The notes under the pieces were generated by a model. That model was given only the letters and a program-made list of their open reading frames with translations. It did no database searches and had not been told where the DNA came from. Made by a program: the position numbers and the translations under genes. Shown here one piece after another: positions 1 through 11,120 of a stretch of 64,000 nucleotides of DNA (the first letter of the stretch is position 1; the number at the start of each line of letters is the position of its first letter). The stretch spans positions 817,021-881,020 of the forward strand of contig OX335642.1 of assembly GCA_946894095.1 (NCBI GenBank), given 5' to 3'. The DNA comes from Incurvaria masculella. Its lineage: Eukaryota; Arthropoda; Insecta; Lepidoptera; Incurvariidae.

Positions 1-104
1 ATCCAAATTGAAGCACTGTAAAAATTAAAAAATAATCAGAAAATCTTTTCGATCTGGACATTAGTCTAAATAGCCTAGAAAAGGATCAATATGCGAAGTC
101 AACG

Positions 105-290
105 CTATCTAGTAGTTGATGGAGAAACTTGTGTCGATTCGAATATAATCGATAAATCCGAAGTAAACAGGTTAGAATCCTACTTCCAACGAATTTTTAG
201 AGCAAAACCCTTTGAATATTTTCAAAATCTGATTACATGTTATGCAACGACATACAATGTAGATGTCGTTGCATAACCTGAAATTACTAA
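105..290 (+). repeat. SINE-B copy, degenerate
   Basis: The stretch from about 167 (GGTTAGAATCC, a decayed box B) through the segment ending ATCTGATTACATG matches the bodies of the copies at 4.7 and 50.2 kb. It ends with the family's characteristic AATGTAGATGTCGTTGCATA at 257-276. Two inverted copies of the CAACGACAT end face each other at 243-276, so the 3' end is palindromic. The tRNA-like head is poorly preserved. A 61-codon frame over it looks like chance. Confidence 0.5.
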
Positions 291-417
291 AATTTTCAGT
301 AAATTCATAATTTTTGGTCGTGGGTTTTTTTTCTTGAATGATGTTAATGTTAGTATTTAATTATTCCAGGAAATATACACAAACGTACGTGTGTTAGTCC
401 TTGCTCATAATGTTTTT

Positions 418-592
418 TTATGCAACCTGACATGGATGGCTAACACCACACGACTACCGTTATGATATTAGCCCGGTACGCATTATCGGGCAATATTAAT
501 TAGATGCCATGCCAGGACCTACATTGCATTGAACGGCAATATTGAATTGGATGGAAATCACGTACAAGTTTTCATTGCCGTTACGATATTGT
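418..592 (-). repeat. SINE-A body fragment
   Basis: Starts with the reversed 3' end (TATGCAACCTGACATGGATG) and runs through CCATGCCAGGACC to TTTTCATTGCCG. This is the body shared by all SINE-A copies. No head is preserved. Confidence 0.7.
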
Positions 593-819
593 AATATGAG
601 AAAATGTCAGTCGAATTGATTCGGAAATCAAACTATATCCTTTTACCACTAAGCAATAAGCGTCTTCTAAAACTGCTCCAACACGTGCGGAGGGTTCAAG
701 GAGAATTCGGAAAATGACTCCAACCTATAGATAGAAAAGTTCCGGTGAACTTCCAAAATCCATGCTTTCAAAATATCCTTTTACATAAAATATTAATAAT
801 ACAATGATTTATATGAGAA

Positions 820-935
820 GTATAAATCATTTGATGATTTATATGACACAGATGAAGATAGCAACAAAACTGCGCAAATCCGGACTTATGACTAATAGTA
901 ATTTCTTCCAGTTTAACCACGGATAAACTACGGAT
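820..935 (-). repeat. LINE 3' untranslated fragment
   Basis: The segment containing CGGACTTATGACTAATAGTAATTTCTTCCAG at 880-911 (shown in part) closely matches the 3' end of the LINE insertion at 51289-51577, which has the same order of motifs. Inferred to be a 5'-truncated LINE tail; no coding part remains. Confidence 0.45.
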
Positions 936-1335
936 ACTGTTGTAGAAGGCAGATAACTTGATTTAAGTTCAACCCGAAATCCAATAAAAACGACATCGTC
1001 ATGAGCGTAGCCGGGTTACTACTACTCCTGAATGCATTTATTAACTAAATATTTAGCCTATTCTGGCGAGTGATAATCTCATTTGAAATATTCACGAAAT
1101 GTATATTATCCGACCGAAGAGAACCTAGAAAAATTGCAGCGTATGCAGTAGAAATTCGCGGATGGCCTTCATAGAGACGATAAATCTCATTTATAATTCC
1201 TAGCGCAACCAATGAGCTTTCAGTGCGATGCAAACTTTAATAGGAGAGCTCAAATATACAAACCAGTTTTGATTATATGACAAGTCTTGAGAAGATGAGT
1301 TTGATGAGCCGAGTAATATAAGAAAGGTATGTAAC

Positions 1336-1415
1336 CTAGTTCCCATGTGGAGTGTTAGGCTAGTATCATCACCGTCGGTTTGGTATTAGCCATGCATGTC
1401 CAGTAACATAAAAAG
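1336..1415 (+). repeat. SINE-A 3' end
   Basis: Contains TAGTTCCCATGTGG, then GTTTGGTATTAGCCATGCAT and CATAAAAA, the 3' end of SINE-A on the plus strand. Upstream parts are missing. Confidence 0.65.
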
Positions 1416-1423
1416 GGGTTGAC

Positions 1424-3471
1424 TGGCGCCTCTAGTGCGGGCGGGCTGTCAGGGAACGAGGATCCGAGACAGTGGGAAGGGCGAGGGCGGGGTAATAGCT
1501 CTAAAAATAGAGGTATCGATGTCGCGATTCTGTAAGGATAACTTTATGCTTGATGAAATAATGAACTTCGAAAAAACTGGTATTGAAACACGAAGTTGAA
1601 ATTAATTAGATATTATTTTTATAAATATGACTTTTAGTGTATATATATTTTAGGTATATGCATCGTTTATAGTTTATATCGTTTTAATCGAACACTTTTA
1701 TATTTTGAAATTCGTATATTCTGTCAATTTGGTAAGTTATATTACACTCTCTATTACTTTTCTCTCCTACCTTAGGTGATTTCGTAATATCCGTAAAGTA
1801 TACTGGTAGATAATGCCTTTGATAATGAAGTGTATAATTAAATGTATTATTAATAAATAAATAAAGTTGTGGTAGTGTCTGCCTATGCAGGGTGCTCTTT
1901 TGAATGCTGTATATCAGGATCAACTGAGTCTTAAGAATACTCACAAATACGACTTGAAACTATATTAAACTATAATAACATGTTTAACGGCAGATTTCAA
2001 CCTGTGTACCATCAATCTACAAAATCAGGGCAAGGCGAGCAGTAAATCATATCGACAACGGCTTTACCATCCCTACCAACCAAGCGACAAGCTTTTAAGA
2101 GATAAAAAACATTATATGTACGTGAAACTGGAAAATATTTACGAAACGAGAGTATTTATTCTCGAAATCCATATCGAACTCATCGTTTCGAGTACAATCA
2201 GATTAATTAATGTTTGCGAAAAGCGCGGGAGAAGTGAAAATTAATATTAATTAATTCCACTGGAAATATTTCACATTGAATTCTCGTCCTATCCAAGCAC
2301 TGGGAGGCCTAATCAAACGAATTTATTTGTAGAGACGAATTAGACGCAACTAAATTAATGCCCAAATCAAAGAAGGGTTAGAGTTTCAGTGAATAAAAAT
2401 ATATTCGTTGATTTCTAGAGAAAATTGGTTTCACAATTATAAATTTACTAGCATCAAATATTTAGACGAGATTGTCTGTACCTAAGGTAAGAAACATACT
2501 TTAAAAACTTGAACCCCACGCATTTTACATGAATAAATACCTCCAAGCTTAGATTCCTTTTTCATCGAAGCCTCCAAGCCGCTTGCCCGGCAGGGTATTC
2601 AGAGATGATAGAGCGCGATACGAAACGATCACAGCACACCTCTTTCGCTTCACCTACAGACATACATATTTTCATACATGCTTTACGATTACGGGTGACA
2701 CCTAGGCCGCCCGAGCACGACATTTTTGCTCACAAACGTTCTGTAAATGTGTTTCGTAATTCTTTCGATTGCTCTCTAACCCAGCTAAGGCATTTCGATT
2801 GCAATCATTGAGATAACAACTAAATTGTCTCAAGGTTTTTTAGAAGCAAAGATATTTTATTGAATTTGTTTCAACATGAACAAGTGAAAAGTTTTGTGTT
2901 TCACTAAACTGAAAAGTTACACTAACCTACTAAAATAACTTAATTTCTTTACTAATTCAACGGGACCTTATACAGGCATGGCTCCATGAATGTCAAATTC
3001 CTTTCAAATAAATGATCAATAAAATTGCTGTCTTGTGCCGCGAACAGAATACCACATCTAATCCTAATCTTAATTATTTATTAAGTGGTTTGTAATTGCT
3101 GAGCTTATAAAGTTTGATAGCTATTTCTAGCTATACTCCACACTAATGGTTAAGTTTGCAATACGTATTACTGCGTGAATTGATATCCAAAGAGCACGCC
3201 ATATCGCACACTAGCGGTCTGACAGCCGACCCCTCTTGTCACGAATCGGACAGTAATAATTTACGCGCGCGATTCCTTTATTGTTCGTTTCCCCCGTTTT
3301 AACACTCTGCATTCAGCGCTCGAGCGACGGGGCCGCGACAGTACCAGCCCCCTCCCCTGACGCTCCTACCTTCCTCGCATTGTTCCGCTCACGACTTATG
3401 CTCGGTGATGCGATATATCGAAAAAAATAATGTCTTTGCGTTAAGGCCATGCACGACCGAAATGAAAATTC
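1424..3471. other. No gene recognised
   Basis: About 2 kb of mostly AT-rich DNA. A GC-rich patch at 1424-1495 and another at 3300-3400 stand out, but neither shows a coding frame with family motifs or paired splice sites. Short open frames at 1684-1944 (-) and 2605-2811 (+) have no recognisable motif. Confidence 0.5.
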
Positions 3472-3535
3472 AACCTGACATGGATGGTTGAAACCACACA
3501 CCTACCGTTATGATATTAGCCCAATACGCCACATA
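3472..3535 (-). repeat. SINE-A 3' end
   Basis: Contains AACCTGACATGGATGG and ACCGTTATGATATTAGCCCA, the reversed 3' end of SINE-A, breaking off after CAATACGCC. Confidence 0.65.
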
Positions 3536-3544
3536 CCCGAAGGA

Positions 3545-3690
3545 AATGTTTATTGTTTATTCATCATCCATAGACAGTACACTGAACTCGGATTTGTCAT
3601 ATTTTATCAATCATTAGCCAGTTCGGCAATCCCAGCGAAGAAGAACTGGCAAGAAACTCCATTGTTTTTTTTTTCAACGTCCACTTAGTC
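3545..3690 (-). repeat. Possible LINE 3' end
   Basis: Read on the minus strand it carries poly-A followed upstream by GGAGTTTCTTGCCAGTTCTTC, a motif I associate with 3' regions of lepidopteran LINEs. No coding sequence remains and boundaries are approximate. Confidence 0.3.
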
Positions 3691-3699
3691 TAAGTTTAC

Positions 3700-3918
3700 A
3701 AAAGTATTTATAATCACAGATAATCACGCTAAATTAATATGAATTGACGAGAATCAACAATTCATGTCATATGCAACAGTTAATGGCAAACAGGCCCACC
3801 ATCTAGCATGTTGCCAATTGGAGCAAGCCAGTCCCCACAAACAGCACCCGTTCGCGAGCATCACGCCGGGCACAGCCATCGCCTCTCTCAACCATATTTT
3901 AGGGAAAGAGGAGACGCG
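3700..3918 (-). repeat. Repeat R1, uninterrupted copy
   Basis: Reverse-complementary to the repeat at 38850-39430. Shared blocks include the segment with TTTAGGGAAAGAG, the block GAGCATCACGCCGGGCACA, the block CCAATTGGAGCA, and the distal block with CATGTCATATGCAACAGTTA. In the other copy a 351 bp MITE splits the sequence exactly at the GAAC/GGT point near 3854, so this copy shows the pre-insertion arrangement. Family identity unknown. Confidence 0.65.
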
Positions 3919-3939
3919 AACCTAGCGTCGCCTTTGAGA

Positions 3940-4255
3940 ATGGCTACACTGAACTGGATCAAAAACACGGACAATCTTCCAATGCCGCTTCAGCCATAAT
4001 GCGGTGGTGCCAACCCGGGCGGGCTTAACCCTACCACCCAGTAGGCGAAGGGGACCTACAGTCTTACGTGTGGGTTCCGAAAACACGGAAGATATCACGT
4101 TGCATCTTCGACCATCATTTCTACCAATGAGATGGTACAAACACGGGCGGATTTACATAACACGAGAAATAAAGTGGTGGATGACCGGGGCGAGGATTTG
4201 AACCCATAACTTCTCGCATGAAAGGCAAGTCCTCTTACCCCTAGGCCACGAGCTT
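3940..4255 (-). repeat. SINE-A with tRNA-like head and duplicated body
   Basis: On the minus strand a tRNA-like head (4170-4252) has a box A-like TGGCCTAGGGGTAAGAGG and box B GGTTCAAATCC, followed by CTCGCCCCGG. The body then appears twice: a partial unit at 4082-4160 (again ending in a ...GGTACAAACACGGGCGG-like block) and a longer unit at 3950-4075. The partial body duplication is unlike the three plus-strand copies. Although the head resembles a tRNA gene, its repeated context shows a SINE. Confidence 0.65.
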
Positions 4256-4659
4256 GATTGCCGAATAGAGATAAATTTGTATTATTGTCATTTTATACAG
4301 AAAGAGATAAATAAAATTAGTGTTGTTTATTAACGAAGAGATAATAATTATTGAGAATAGTAAGGGTGCAGGTATGATCTCAAATGAAAAACAACAACCA
4401 CAAGCAGCGTTTTGACTTCTCTAGCACCACTGCTTCTACCTCTCTCTTGCCGTCACCTTACATGATCTTTATGTAACAACTACATTGTATGCAACGCATG
4501 TAGCTATCCCCTATCCCTCCGGCGTCTTCCCTTTATATACTAGTGCATTAGTTATCAATTCGCAGCAACCAGGCAAGTGCAACTGAATTTCTTAACGTGG
4601 GGTCAATGCGGGAAGCCAGAACAATGTATTAAGTAGTACATAGATAAGGAAGCATTGTG

Positions 4660-4985
4660 TCGACTCGAATTAAATGCTGGGTAATTGTCCGGATAGTTCA
4701 GTGGTCGATGTGTAATCCGAAAGTTGCAGGTTCGAATCCTGATTCCGACGAATGTACAGACCAAAAACGTTTTCTGATTATTTACAAAACTCTGATTACA
4801 ATACTAAGAGTGAAGTGCACCATGCCTGGTTATTGTTATAATCACAGTTATTCTATTTACGTCCTAATTGTTTACCTGAAGATGAAAGAAGAAAGATCTA
4901 TACCGTTACTATAATATTAACTAGAGTTAATATTACAATTGAGAGCACTATAGCGTAAATGTAGATTTCGTTGTATATAGCTCCA
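4660..4985 (+). repeat. SINE-B copy with tRNA-like head
   Basis: The head at about 4688-4750 has box A-like TAGTTCAGTGGTCGA and box B GGTTCGAATCC. The 5' GTCCGGA pairs imperfectly with TTCCGAC. The body continues with TTTCTGATTATTTACAAAAC, shared with the copies at 0.2, 17.9 and 50.2 kb. The end motif GTAAATGTAGATTTCGTTGTATA lies near 4956, after unrelated DNA of about 130 bp. The anticodon arm is too short for a functional tRNA. Confidence 0.6.
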
Positions 4986-5011
4986 AATTAATGAGATAAC
5001 GGTAACGTCCA

Positions 5012-5412
5012 GAGCGGCTCTTAGCCTAGTGGCGCGGGGACTGGCCTAGCATACCAGAGGTCTGGGTTCAATTCCTCGCCCCGACATGCACCACTTTCTT
5101 TCTATTTCTGAGTTCGATAAGTGCATTTCGTCACGAATGCGAGCTGCTCAATGGTTCGGAATCCATGTTACATTTTAGGTCCCTTTCCCCTACTAGGTGG
5201 TTTGGTTTGAGGCTGTCCGGATCGCATTGGAAAATATGATCGAAGTGGCAATGAAAAATTGTCCGTGCTTTCCATCGAGTACAATGCAGCCGTGCTCATA
5301 AAGTGAAAGTCCTGGCATGGCACCTAATTCCTTCGGGAAAGTAGTGTATCGGGCTAATATCATAACGGTAGTTGTGTGGTATTAGCCATCCATGTCAGGT
5401 TGCACAAAAAAT
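5012..5412 (+). repeat. Full-length SINE-A with tRNA-like head
   Basis: A head of about 75 bp (GAGCGGCTCTTAGCCTAGTGG..., box A TAGCCTAGTGG; GGTTCAATTCC, box B) is followed by a pyrimidine-rich linker (CACTTTCTTTCTATTTC). The common body then has GGTTCGGAATCCATG, CCCCTACTAGGTGG, GAAGTGGCAATGAAAAATTG and GGTCC-related CCTGGCATGGCACC. It ends TATTAGCCATCCATGTCAGG plus an A-rich tail. The internal pol III promoter is inferred from the boxes. No clear target duplication was seen. Confidence 0.8.
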
Positions 5413-6302
5413 AATCCATTAACTACATGAAATTACTCGTATTACTCGTATTAAGAACCTCCTCCTTTTTTCGGTTAAAGTCGTTTAAAAAAGAAGCTTG
5501 ATAATGTGCTTACTATAAGCTGCTAAGACCCTACTGCATTCGATCTATTGTACGTATCCCGCTCGCCGGTTTCCCGCAAGCATTGTGCTGGCCGCAGAAT
5601 CGTTCGGATATCGCGACCGGCACGACCTCAATTATTCGTAGATAACTCTATTATGTTCTAATTGTATTTATTTTTCATATTTTGTGCAATTATGGCCACA
5701 TCGATTCTTAGATTTTAAAGACAACAGTGGGGTATTAACGTTGCACAACTTCAATAAAACTCTACTGAAACGTGAAAACTATATTGGATTTCTTATTGTT
5801 TACCCAAGACACATTTAACTCATGTTAATTTATACATACATGTATTTATATACTTGTGCAAATTTTGTAGCTCTGTGTAGGTGTTTCTTATATAAATTTA
5901 ATCAACGTATTCTTAGTTATGTTGTAGTTAGCCTATAATCGAATGAAATAAATAATAAGTCATACATTTTAGGTAGTTTTATAGAGAAAACCTGAGGTTA
6001 CCGACTCCGCTCGGGTCAACTTTGTTTTGGACAATCAACTTGCGGTCTCGCCCCCCAATCCACAGCGTCGCATCACCCGCGCTATTACTTCGTTTTGGCT
6101 TAGCGTACTTTCTGACTTTTTTCTTATTGCTCGGCTACTAAATGTGGTAGCCTACAACCGTCCCCAAGAATTGAGGTATTAAATGCAAAAATATTTTTTT
6201 AATCCGACTGCTATATTCAGAGATTACGCATTCAAACGAAAAAAAACCTACATTACGTACATAAACGTAGATTTTTTGAGTCAGTGAATGTATGTCGTAT
6301 GT
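5413..6302. other. No gene recognised
   Basis: Between two SINE-A copies. GC-rich patches at 5555-5635 and 6000-6110 have no coding motif; the remainder is AT-rich. Confidence 0.5.
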
Positions 6303-6709
6303 GAGCGGCTCGCAGCCTAGTGGCGCGGGGACTGGCCTAGCGGACCAGAGGCCTGGGTTCGATTCCGACATGCACCACTGTCTTTCTCTTTCCGAGTTCG
6401 ATAAGTGCATTTCGTCACGAATGCGAGCTGCTCCATGGTTCGGAATCCATGTAAAACTGTAGGTCCCCTTCCCCTACTAGGTTGTAGGGTTTAAGCCCGC
6501 CCGGGTTGGTACCATCGCATTAAATAAAAAGATGGTCGAAGCGGTAATGAAAAATTGTCTGTGTTTTCCATCGAGTTCAATATAGCTGCTTATAAAGGTA
6601 AGGTCCTGGCATGGCACCTAATTCCTTAGGGAATGTAGTGAATTAGGCTAATATCATAACGGTAGTTGTGTCGTATCAGCCATCCATGTCAGGTCGCATA
6701 AAAAAAAAT
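6303..6709 (+). repeat. Full-length SINE-A with tRNA-like head
   Basis: Same organisation as 5012-5412. The head has box A-like CAGCCTAGTGG and box B GGTTCGATTCC, then the linker CACTGTCTTTCTCTTTCCGA. The body runs from GGTTCGGAATCC through CCCGCCCGGGTTGGTACC to GCCATCCATGTCAGG, with an A9-like tail. The strong similarity of this copy to those at 5.0 and 8.2 kb defines the family. Confidence 0.82.
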
Positions 6710-6986
6710 GAACTCAAGAGATTGTAGGATTGGAGCTTAATAAACAAAAAAGGATTTATTTTCTGAGTAACACTTAAGGTAAAAGTGCAAATAGAAATGT
6801 TTCATCAGCTAACCAATATCTAGAATACACTCGATGAAAATTCACATCCGTGATAAAGTTCCGTGAGACTTAACCGGGAAAGAGATGTCTGGCAGCTAAC
6901 AACATTTTGCTACGAGCCAACTAAGCCATTTACCAAACTACTTTTCTGCGTCTCGAAGTTTCAATCGTGCGTCACTTCCGGCTCTT

Positions 6987-7063
6987 GTTATCTTCTGTCC
7001 TACCTCCTACTAAGTAATGTTGCGGCATCGTTATCTTCTGTCCTACCTCCTACTAAGTAATGT
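6987..7063 (+). repeat. 34 bp direct repeat (period 43 bp)
   Basis: A 34 bp block starting GTTATCTTCTGTCCTACC occurs at 6987-7020 and again, identically, at 7030-7063, separated by 9 bp. The second copy abuts the R2 repeat. It looks like a recent tandem duplication. Confidence 0.85.
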
Positions 7064-7325
7064 CCGGCCAAGTGCGAGTCGGATTCGCATACAAGATTTA
7101 ACCCCCTTTTACCCCTTTTATTTTTAATATTTTTTTAATTTAACTTATTTGTTGTTATAGCGGCAAAATAAATACACATTCTTTGAGAATTTCATCTGCC
7201 TACCTATTACGGCTAACGAGATATAGCCCGCTGACAGACGGACGGACGGACGGACGGACGGACGGATGGACAGCGGAGGTTTAGTAAGAGGGTTCCGTTG
7301 GCACCCTTTAAGTACAGAACCCTAA
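7062..7325 (+). repeat. Repeat R2 (GGCCAAGTGCGAGTCGG family)
   Basis: Starts CCGGCCAAGTGCGAGTCGG and contains TTGTTATAGCGGCAAAATAA. A GACG microsatellite spans 7236-7269, followed by AGCGGAGGTTTAGTAAGAGG, and the copy ends with GTTCCGTTGGCACCC and AGAACCCTAAAAAG. Other copies: 18.6, 23.8, 33.0 (-), 60.5 and 61.3 kb. It is a widespread lepidopteran interspersed repeat in my knowledge; I do not assign its class. Confidence 0.8.
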
Positions 7326-8150
7326 AAAGGGCTGGGGATCATGTATTATGATTTGGTTCGGCTGAAACGAATAAGCATTCATTTTGGTTAGTTTCATTTG
7401 CGAAAAAAACCTCCGTCATAGAGTTTTACGTGGAATACAAACCACGAAAGTCGAATCCCTTAGATATAAAAAAGCCTCGAGGATCCAGTCTAAGAAACTC
7501 CCAAATCTAGCATCCTGGAGTGTTTAGGTTTATAGAACTTTCTAGGAATTAAAATAAGAACTTGGCCTTATAAAGCAAGTTATGTCTTAAAAATGATTAA
7601 ATGTGACAAAAACTAATTTCATCAAGCTCAAAGTGACTTTGGTCAAGTAAAAGAGAAATCCTAGAGTTGCTCCTTTTGCATTATTTGTGTATGTAAACCG
7701 TGAATCGTTTATTTAAATAAAAGCTTCTAAACTCTACGCCAACCGTATTCCGAGAGAAAACAATAAATATGTATGGCGTGGCTTTAAAGTCGTGCGACTG
7801 AAAAACACTTTAGAACAAACGCAATACAGTTGCATTGCCGTCTAGGACTCGATCGAGCTTTTGTAAGCTGTATAATTTGGAACCAAAAGCTTTTACTAAT
7901 GGTATTATACTATCCCTTGATTTTCCGTCATTAACTTTAAACAATATTTAAGTTATAGCACTGGAAATTCTTATAACCCCCATTTAGCTCCCACTCCGAT
8001 ACCAAATAAGTGCTTTTCTAAACAAAATGTCGTCAGGATTTCACCTTGGAGGCGTAGGCAGATTAGATTGAGTGCCAGTAATTACAATGCCAGCAAAAAA
8101 TTAAATGCACAAGTAATCATAAATAAACGTCAGCAAAGCTCATAAGCCAT
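7326..8150. other. No gene recognised
   Basis: Low-complexity AT-rich DNA without coding signal or repeated blocks that I could match elsewhere in the window. Confidence 0.5.
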
Positions 8151-8545
8151 GAGCGGCTCGTAGCCTAGTGGCGCGGGGACTGGCCTAGCGTACCAGAGAC
8201 CTGGGTTCAATACCGACTTGCACCACTGTCTTTCTCTTTCCGAGTTCGATAAGTGCATTTTAGTCACGAATGCGAGCTGCTCCATGGTTCGGAATCCATG
8301 TAAACCCCTACTAGGTGGTAGGGTTTAAGCCCGCCCGGGTTGGTCCCATCGCATTGGATTAAAAGATGGTCGAAGCGGCAATGAAAAATTGTCCCGTGTT
8401 TTCCATCCAGTTCAATGTAGCCGTGCTCATAATGGGAAGGTCCTGGCATGGCACCAAATTTCTTCGGGAATGTGGTGTATTGGGATAATATCAGAACGGT
8501 AGTTGTGTGTTATTAGCCATCCATGTCAGGTCGCATAAAAAAAAA
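8151..8545 (+). repeat. Full-length SINE-A with tRNA-like head
   Basis: The head GAGCGGCTCGTAGCCTAGTGG has box A TAGCCTAGTGG and box B GGTTCAATACC (one decayed position). The linker is CACTGTCTTTCTCTTTCCGA, and the body starts at GGTTCGGAATCCATG. The 3' end is TTATTAGCCATCCATGTCAG with a nine-A tail. A small deletion near the CTGTAGGTCCCC block distinguishes it from the 6.3 kb copy. Confidence 0.82.
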
Positions 8546-8559
8546 GAACCTATCATAAA

Positions 8560-8840
8560 TATTACTACCTTGAGCAGTTCGGGGTCTTAGCTTCTCATGC
8601 AATAGGTCATTGGTACAATTCCCGCTCATTTTAAGCATCAGAATCCATGTAAAATCGTCGTTCCCCTAAAAGCTGGTTTATATTGGGTGAGAATATGGTC
8701 AAAGCGCCAATGGAAATCGTCCGTGTTGTCCATCTAGTTCAATTGCAGGAAGGTCCTCGCATAACACATATTTCTTGTGTGGTGTTTGGGGTCAAATTTG
8801 GTGTAGGATTGGCCATCTAGGTCCAGTTTCTTAAAAGAAC
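8560..8840 (+). repeat. Old SINE-A copy with decayed tRNA-like head
   Basis: Directly downstream of the 8.15 kb copy. A tRNA-like start (GAGCAGTTCGGGGTCTTAGC) is followed by AGAATCCATGTAAAATCGTC, AAAGCGCCAATGGAAATCG, GAAGGTCCTCGCATAAC and TTGGCCATCTAGGTCCAG. These are all diverged versions of body blocks. Confidence 0.6.
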
Positions 8841-8844
8841 TTGA

Positions 8845-10589
8845 AATAAACTAAACTTACGTAACTAAAATTCCGCCACGACATTACCCTAGAGGCAGAG
8901 ATTGAGATAGATGAGTGTTATTATATATCGTAATAAATTCAAGCATTATATGTAATGATTTTAATTTCTGTGACAATTATCCTGACAATTCTATTGATGC
9001 TATGAATTTATTATTTATTATTGTATTTTAATGATTAATATATTTTCTTTCATTATCAATTTTTTTACATTATTTTTTTATGCTTGCATTGCTGATTCTG
9101 TAAAATTTAAGTGTAATTATAGTTTATTTAAAAATATAGACTTAATTGAGCCTCTTGCCATGGTAACGACAGATAATGAACTTGTTATGCTTTAATTTTA
9201 ATTGTATTAAATTGTAAATGTAAACATTTTTCAAAGTTTAGTTAAAAACTATTCTAAGTTTTCCCTGCGTCCCAAAGGAGGATTAATAAATACAAATAAA
9301 AATCTTGCAATGGAAACATGATTTCCCATTATTCTTAAATCTTAGCCTGATCTCGGAGTGTTGAACGCACGAACGATAGAAGAGTGGCGAAGTCGACACT
9401 AAGTCGCGGCACTGTAGACATTGTCGCGCGCCAGTAATCTGCGGTACGCTGCTGGAATAGTAATAGTGGACCAATGGTGAACTGTGCCATGTCATTAAAA
9501 GTTTCATTATTAAAATAAATCAAAAACATTAATTTGGTATATTGTGAAAAGTTGACGGTATTGGACGTCTTTCGAAGTTCAAGTGCAGACGGTTTTATTA
9601 CGTTTTATTATTCATAATTAATTTTAACACATTATTTGAATAGATGCCTTATTTTAAAAGTTAAATTTGACAGTTCACTCAAGTTCTAATTGTATGTATT
9701 TTTTACTATTGTTTTCATTTTTAGGATTTGTCGGGGATGTATGTATTTTAATCTGTTATTATTGAAGTGCTCACTTCATATTAACGATCAAAGTGGTCTC
9801 AAAGAATACAATTAACACATCTCAAATGTATCTCAAAGGTAATATAAGATGACGTATTTATCTGAAATCGTCTAGTATTAAAAATCCTACAATCCTGTTC
9901 AATTCAGAAAAATATCGTTTCTCCTCCGTTACATATTTTAAAAGGCATATAAGTATGTGATGAATTAATAATTTCTATTTTACAAACAATTTCAAAACAT
10001 TGACGTGCCACGTTTCTTCATAAAGGCCTGTTGTCCATAGCCTCGTAGTAGTTAAAACCTCCCACGTACCCCCGTCACAGACCACCTACCCTCCCCTTCC
10101 GAACTCAGAAAAAGTGCGGTCTTGCTACATTCACAACAATAAGCAAAGGTCATCTTTGTTATCCTTCAAATAACTAGATGTTTCATAATTTTCGACTTAA
10201 ATACCAAGCAAGGTTAACATTATGCAAAAATTGTAATCCCAAAGCAATTATTGAAATATTTGGAAAGATTTAGCTTCAGCAGGTTATTTTGCATCAAGAG
10301 ATTAATTTTTCGAAAGATAAAGGAAAGAAATATTTGATTCAATTTAATTTGTTCTATTCATTTAATTTGTAAGATTGATTTGTTTGTTTGATGTCAAGAT
10401 AACATTTGAATCGAGATAATTATGAAGTTCCCTATTTTCTAAAACAGTACGTTATACGTTACACGATGAATTGTTGATGTTAAATTATATGTGCGTGTAT
10501 GTGGGGGTCGGTGATTGTCTATGTGAATATGTGGAAGAGTGTGTGAGCGTGGTATGGAAGTTGAACGATGCAAATGTACAAGTACCTAT
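8845..10589. other. AT-rich stretch, no gene recognised
   Basis: Mostly A/T-rich. Segment 9225-9300 ends in AATAAATACAAATAAAAAT and could be a decayed retroelement tail. A GC-richer patch at 9350-9480 and a C-rich patch at 10060-10110 have no identifiable coding motif. Confidence 0.4.
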
Positions 10590-10673
10590 AACCTCGGAGT
10601 GTTCAAACGTAATTTAAACAAGCTCGGTGACTTTGCAAAAGTCCGCCAATCCACTGGTATGGTGCCTCGCTGA
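10590..10673 (+). pseudogene. LINE ORF2 C-terminal fragment (Jockey/CR1-like)
   Basis: An open frame reads NLGVFKRNLNKLGDFAKVRQ and ends in a TGA at 10671. This NLxxFKRN motif is typical of the extreme C terminus of insect Jockey/CR1-type reverse transcriptase proteins. The same end, including TGGTNCCTCGCTGA, is seen on the minus strand near 57945. Only the last 28 codons are present, as expected for a 5'-truncated insertion. Confidence 0.55.
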
Positions 10674-10755
10674 GTGTAGTTTCCTAATTACCAAAGGTAC
10701 TGCACCTCGGCTTTCGTAAGTACCTTTGGTATCTCAACACTCCCACTCATACCTG

Positions 10756-10815
10756 TTTTTAACCGACTTAAAAAAAAAAAGGAGGAGGTTCTCAATTCGT
10801 CGGAATCTTTTTAAT
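10756..10815 (+). repeat. Short lepidopteran repeat (AACCGACTT/GGAGGAGGTTCTC)
   Basis: Contains AACCGACTT, a run of A, then GGAGGAGGTTCTCAATTCG and TCGGAATCTTTTT. The same unit is reversed at 32640-32697. Likely the end of a retroelement; class not determined. Confidence 0.5.
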
Positions 10816-10974
10816 ACAAAAACCATCGAGCAAACTCTGGTTGATGGTATTATTTCGGTCGTCCTTTGTTCTGTATCTTAATGAGTGGACTTAAAATAAA
10901 CCCAGAATAGATTAAAACAATATGAAAAACCCGTAGCTGTGCTGACATACAAAAGGTGCTCAGAAAAACCAAAT

Positions 10975-11120
10975 CCACCTTACTTCGCGAAACTGTGCTC
11001 CGCTAGGCATTACATATATCAAATTACGTTTGTATACTCCCAGGTTGTAGGTTTAAAGAAAGGCACCCCCCGGCAGGCAGTTCCATGAGAAATGAGTTTG
11101 AGGCACGATTCGTTCTCAAT
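10975..11120 (-). pseudogene. LINE C-terminal fragment (Jockey/CR1-like)
   Basis: On the minus strand it encodes, with frame breaks, remnants of the usual C-terminal order: LPAG-like CTGCCTGCCGGGG, then AACCTGGGAGTATACAAACG (NLGVYKRN). Same family as 57880-58740. A relic without a complete frame. Confidence 0.45.

Noticed and set aside
4170..4252. A second tRNA-like segment (minus strand)
   Set aside because: Good boxes but joined to the SINE-A body as in 33560-33640; a retroposon head rather than a tRNA gene.
4688..4755. A tRNA gene candidate with box A and box B
   Set aside because: The anticodon region is too short for a cloverleaf, and the head plus its downstream body recurs at 50.1 kb, so it is a SINE head.
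7236..7269. A CRISPR-like or satellite array
   Set aside because: It is a simple GACG microsatellite and a regular component of the R2 repeat, present in shorter form in other copies.
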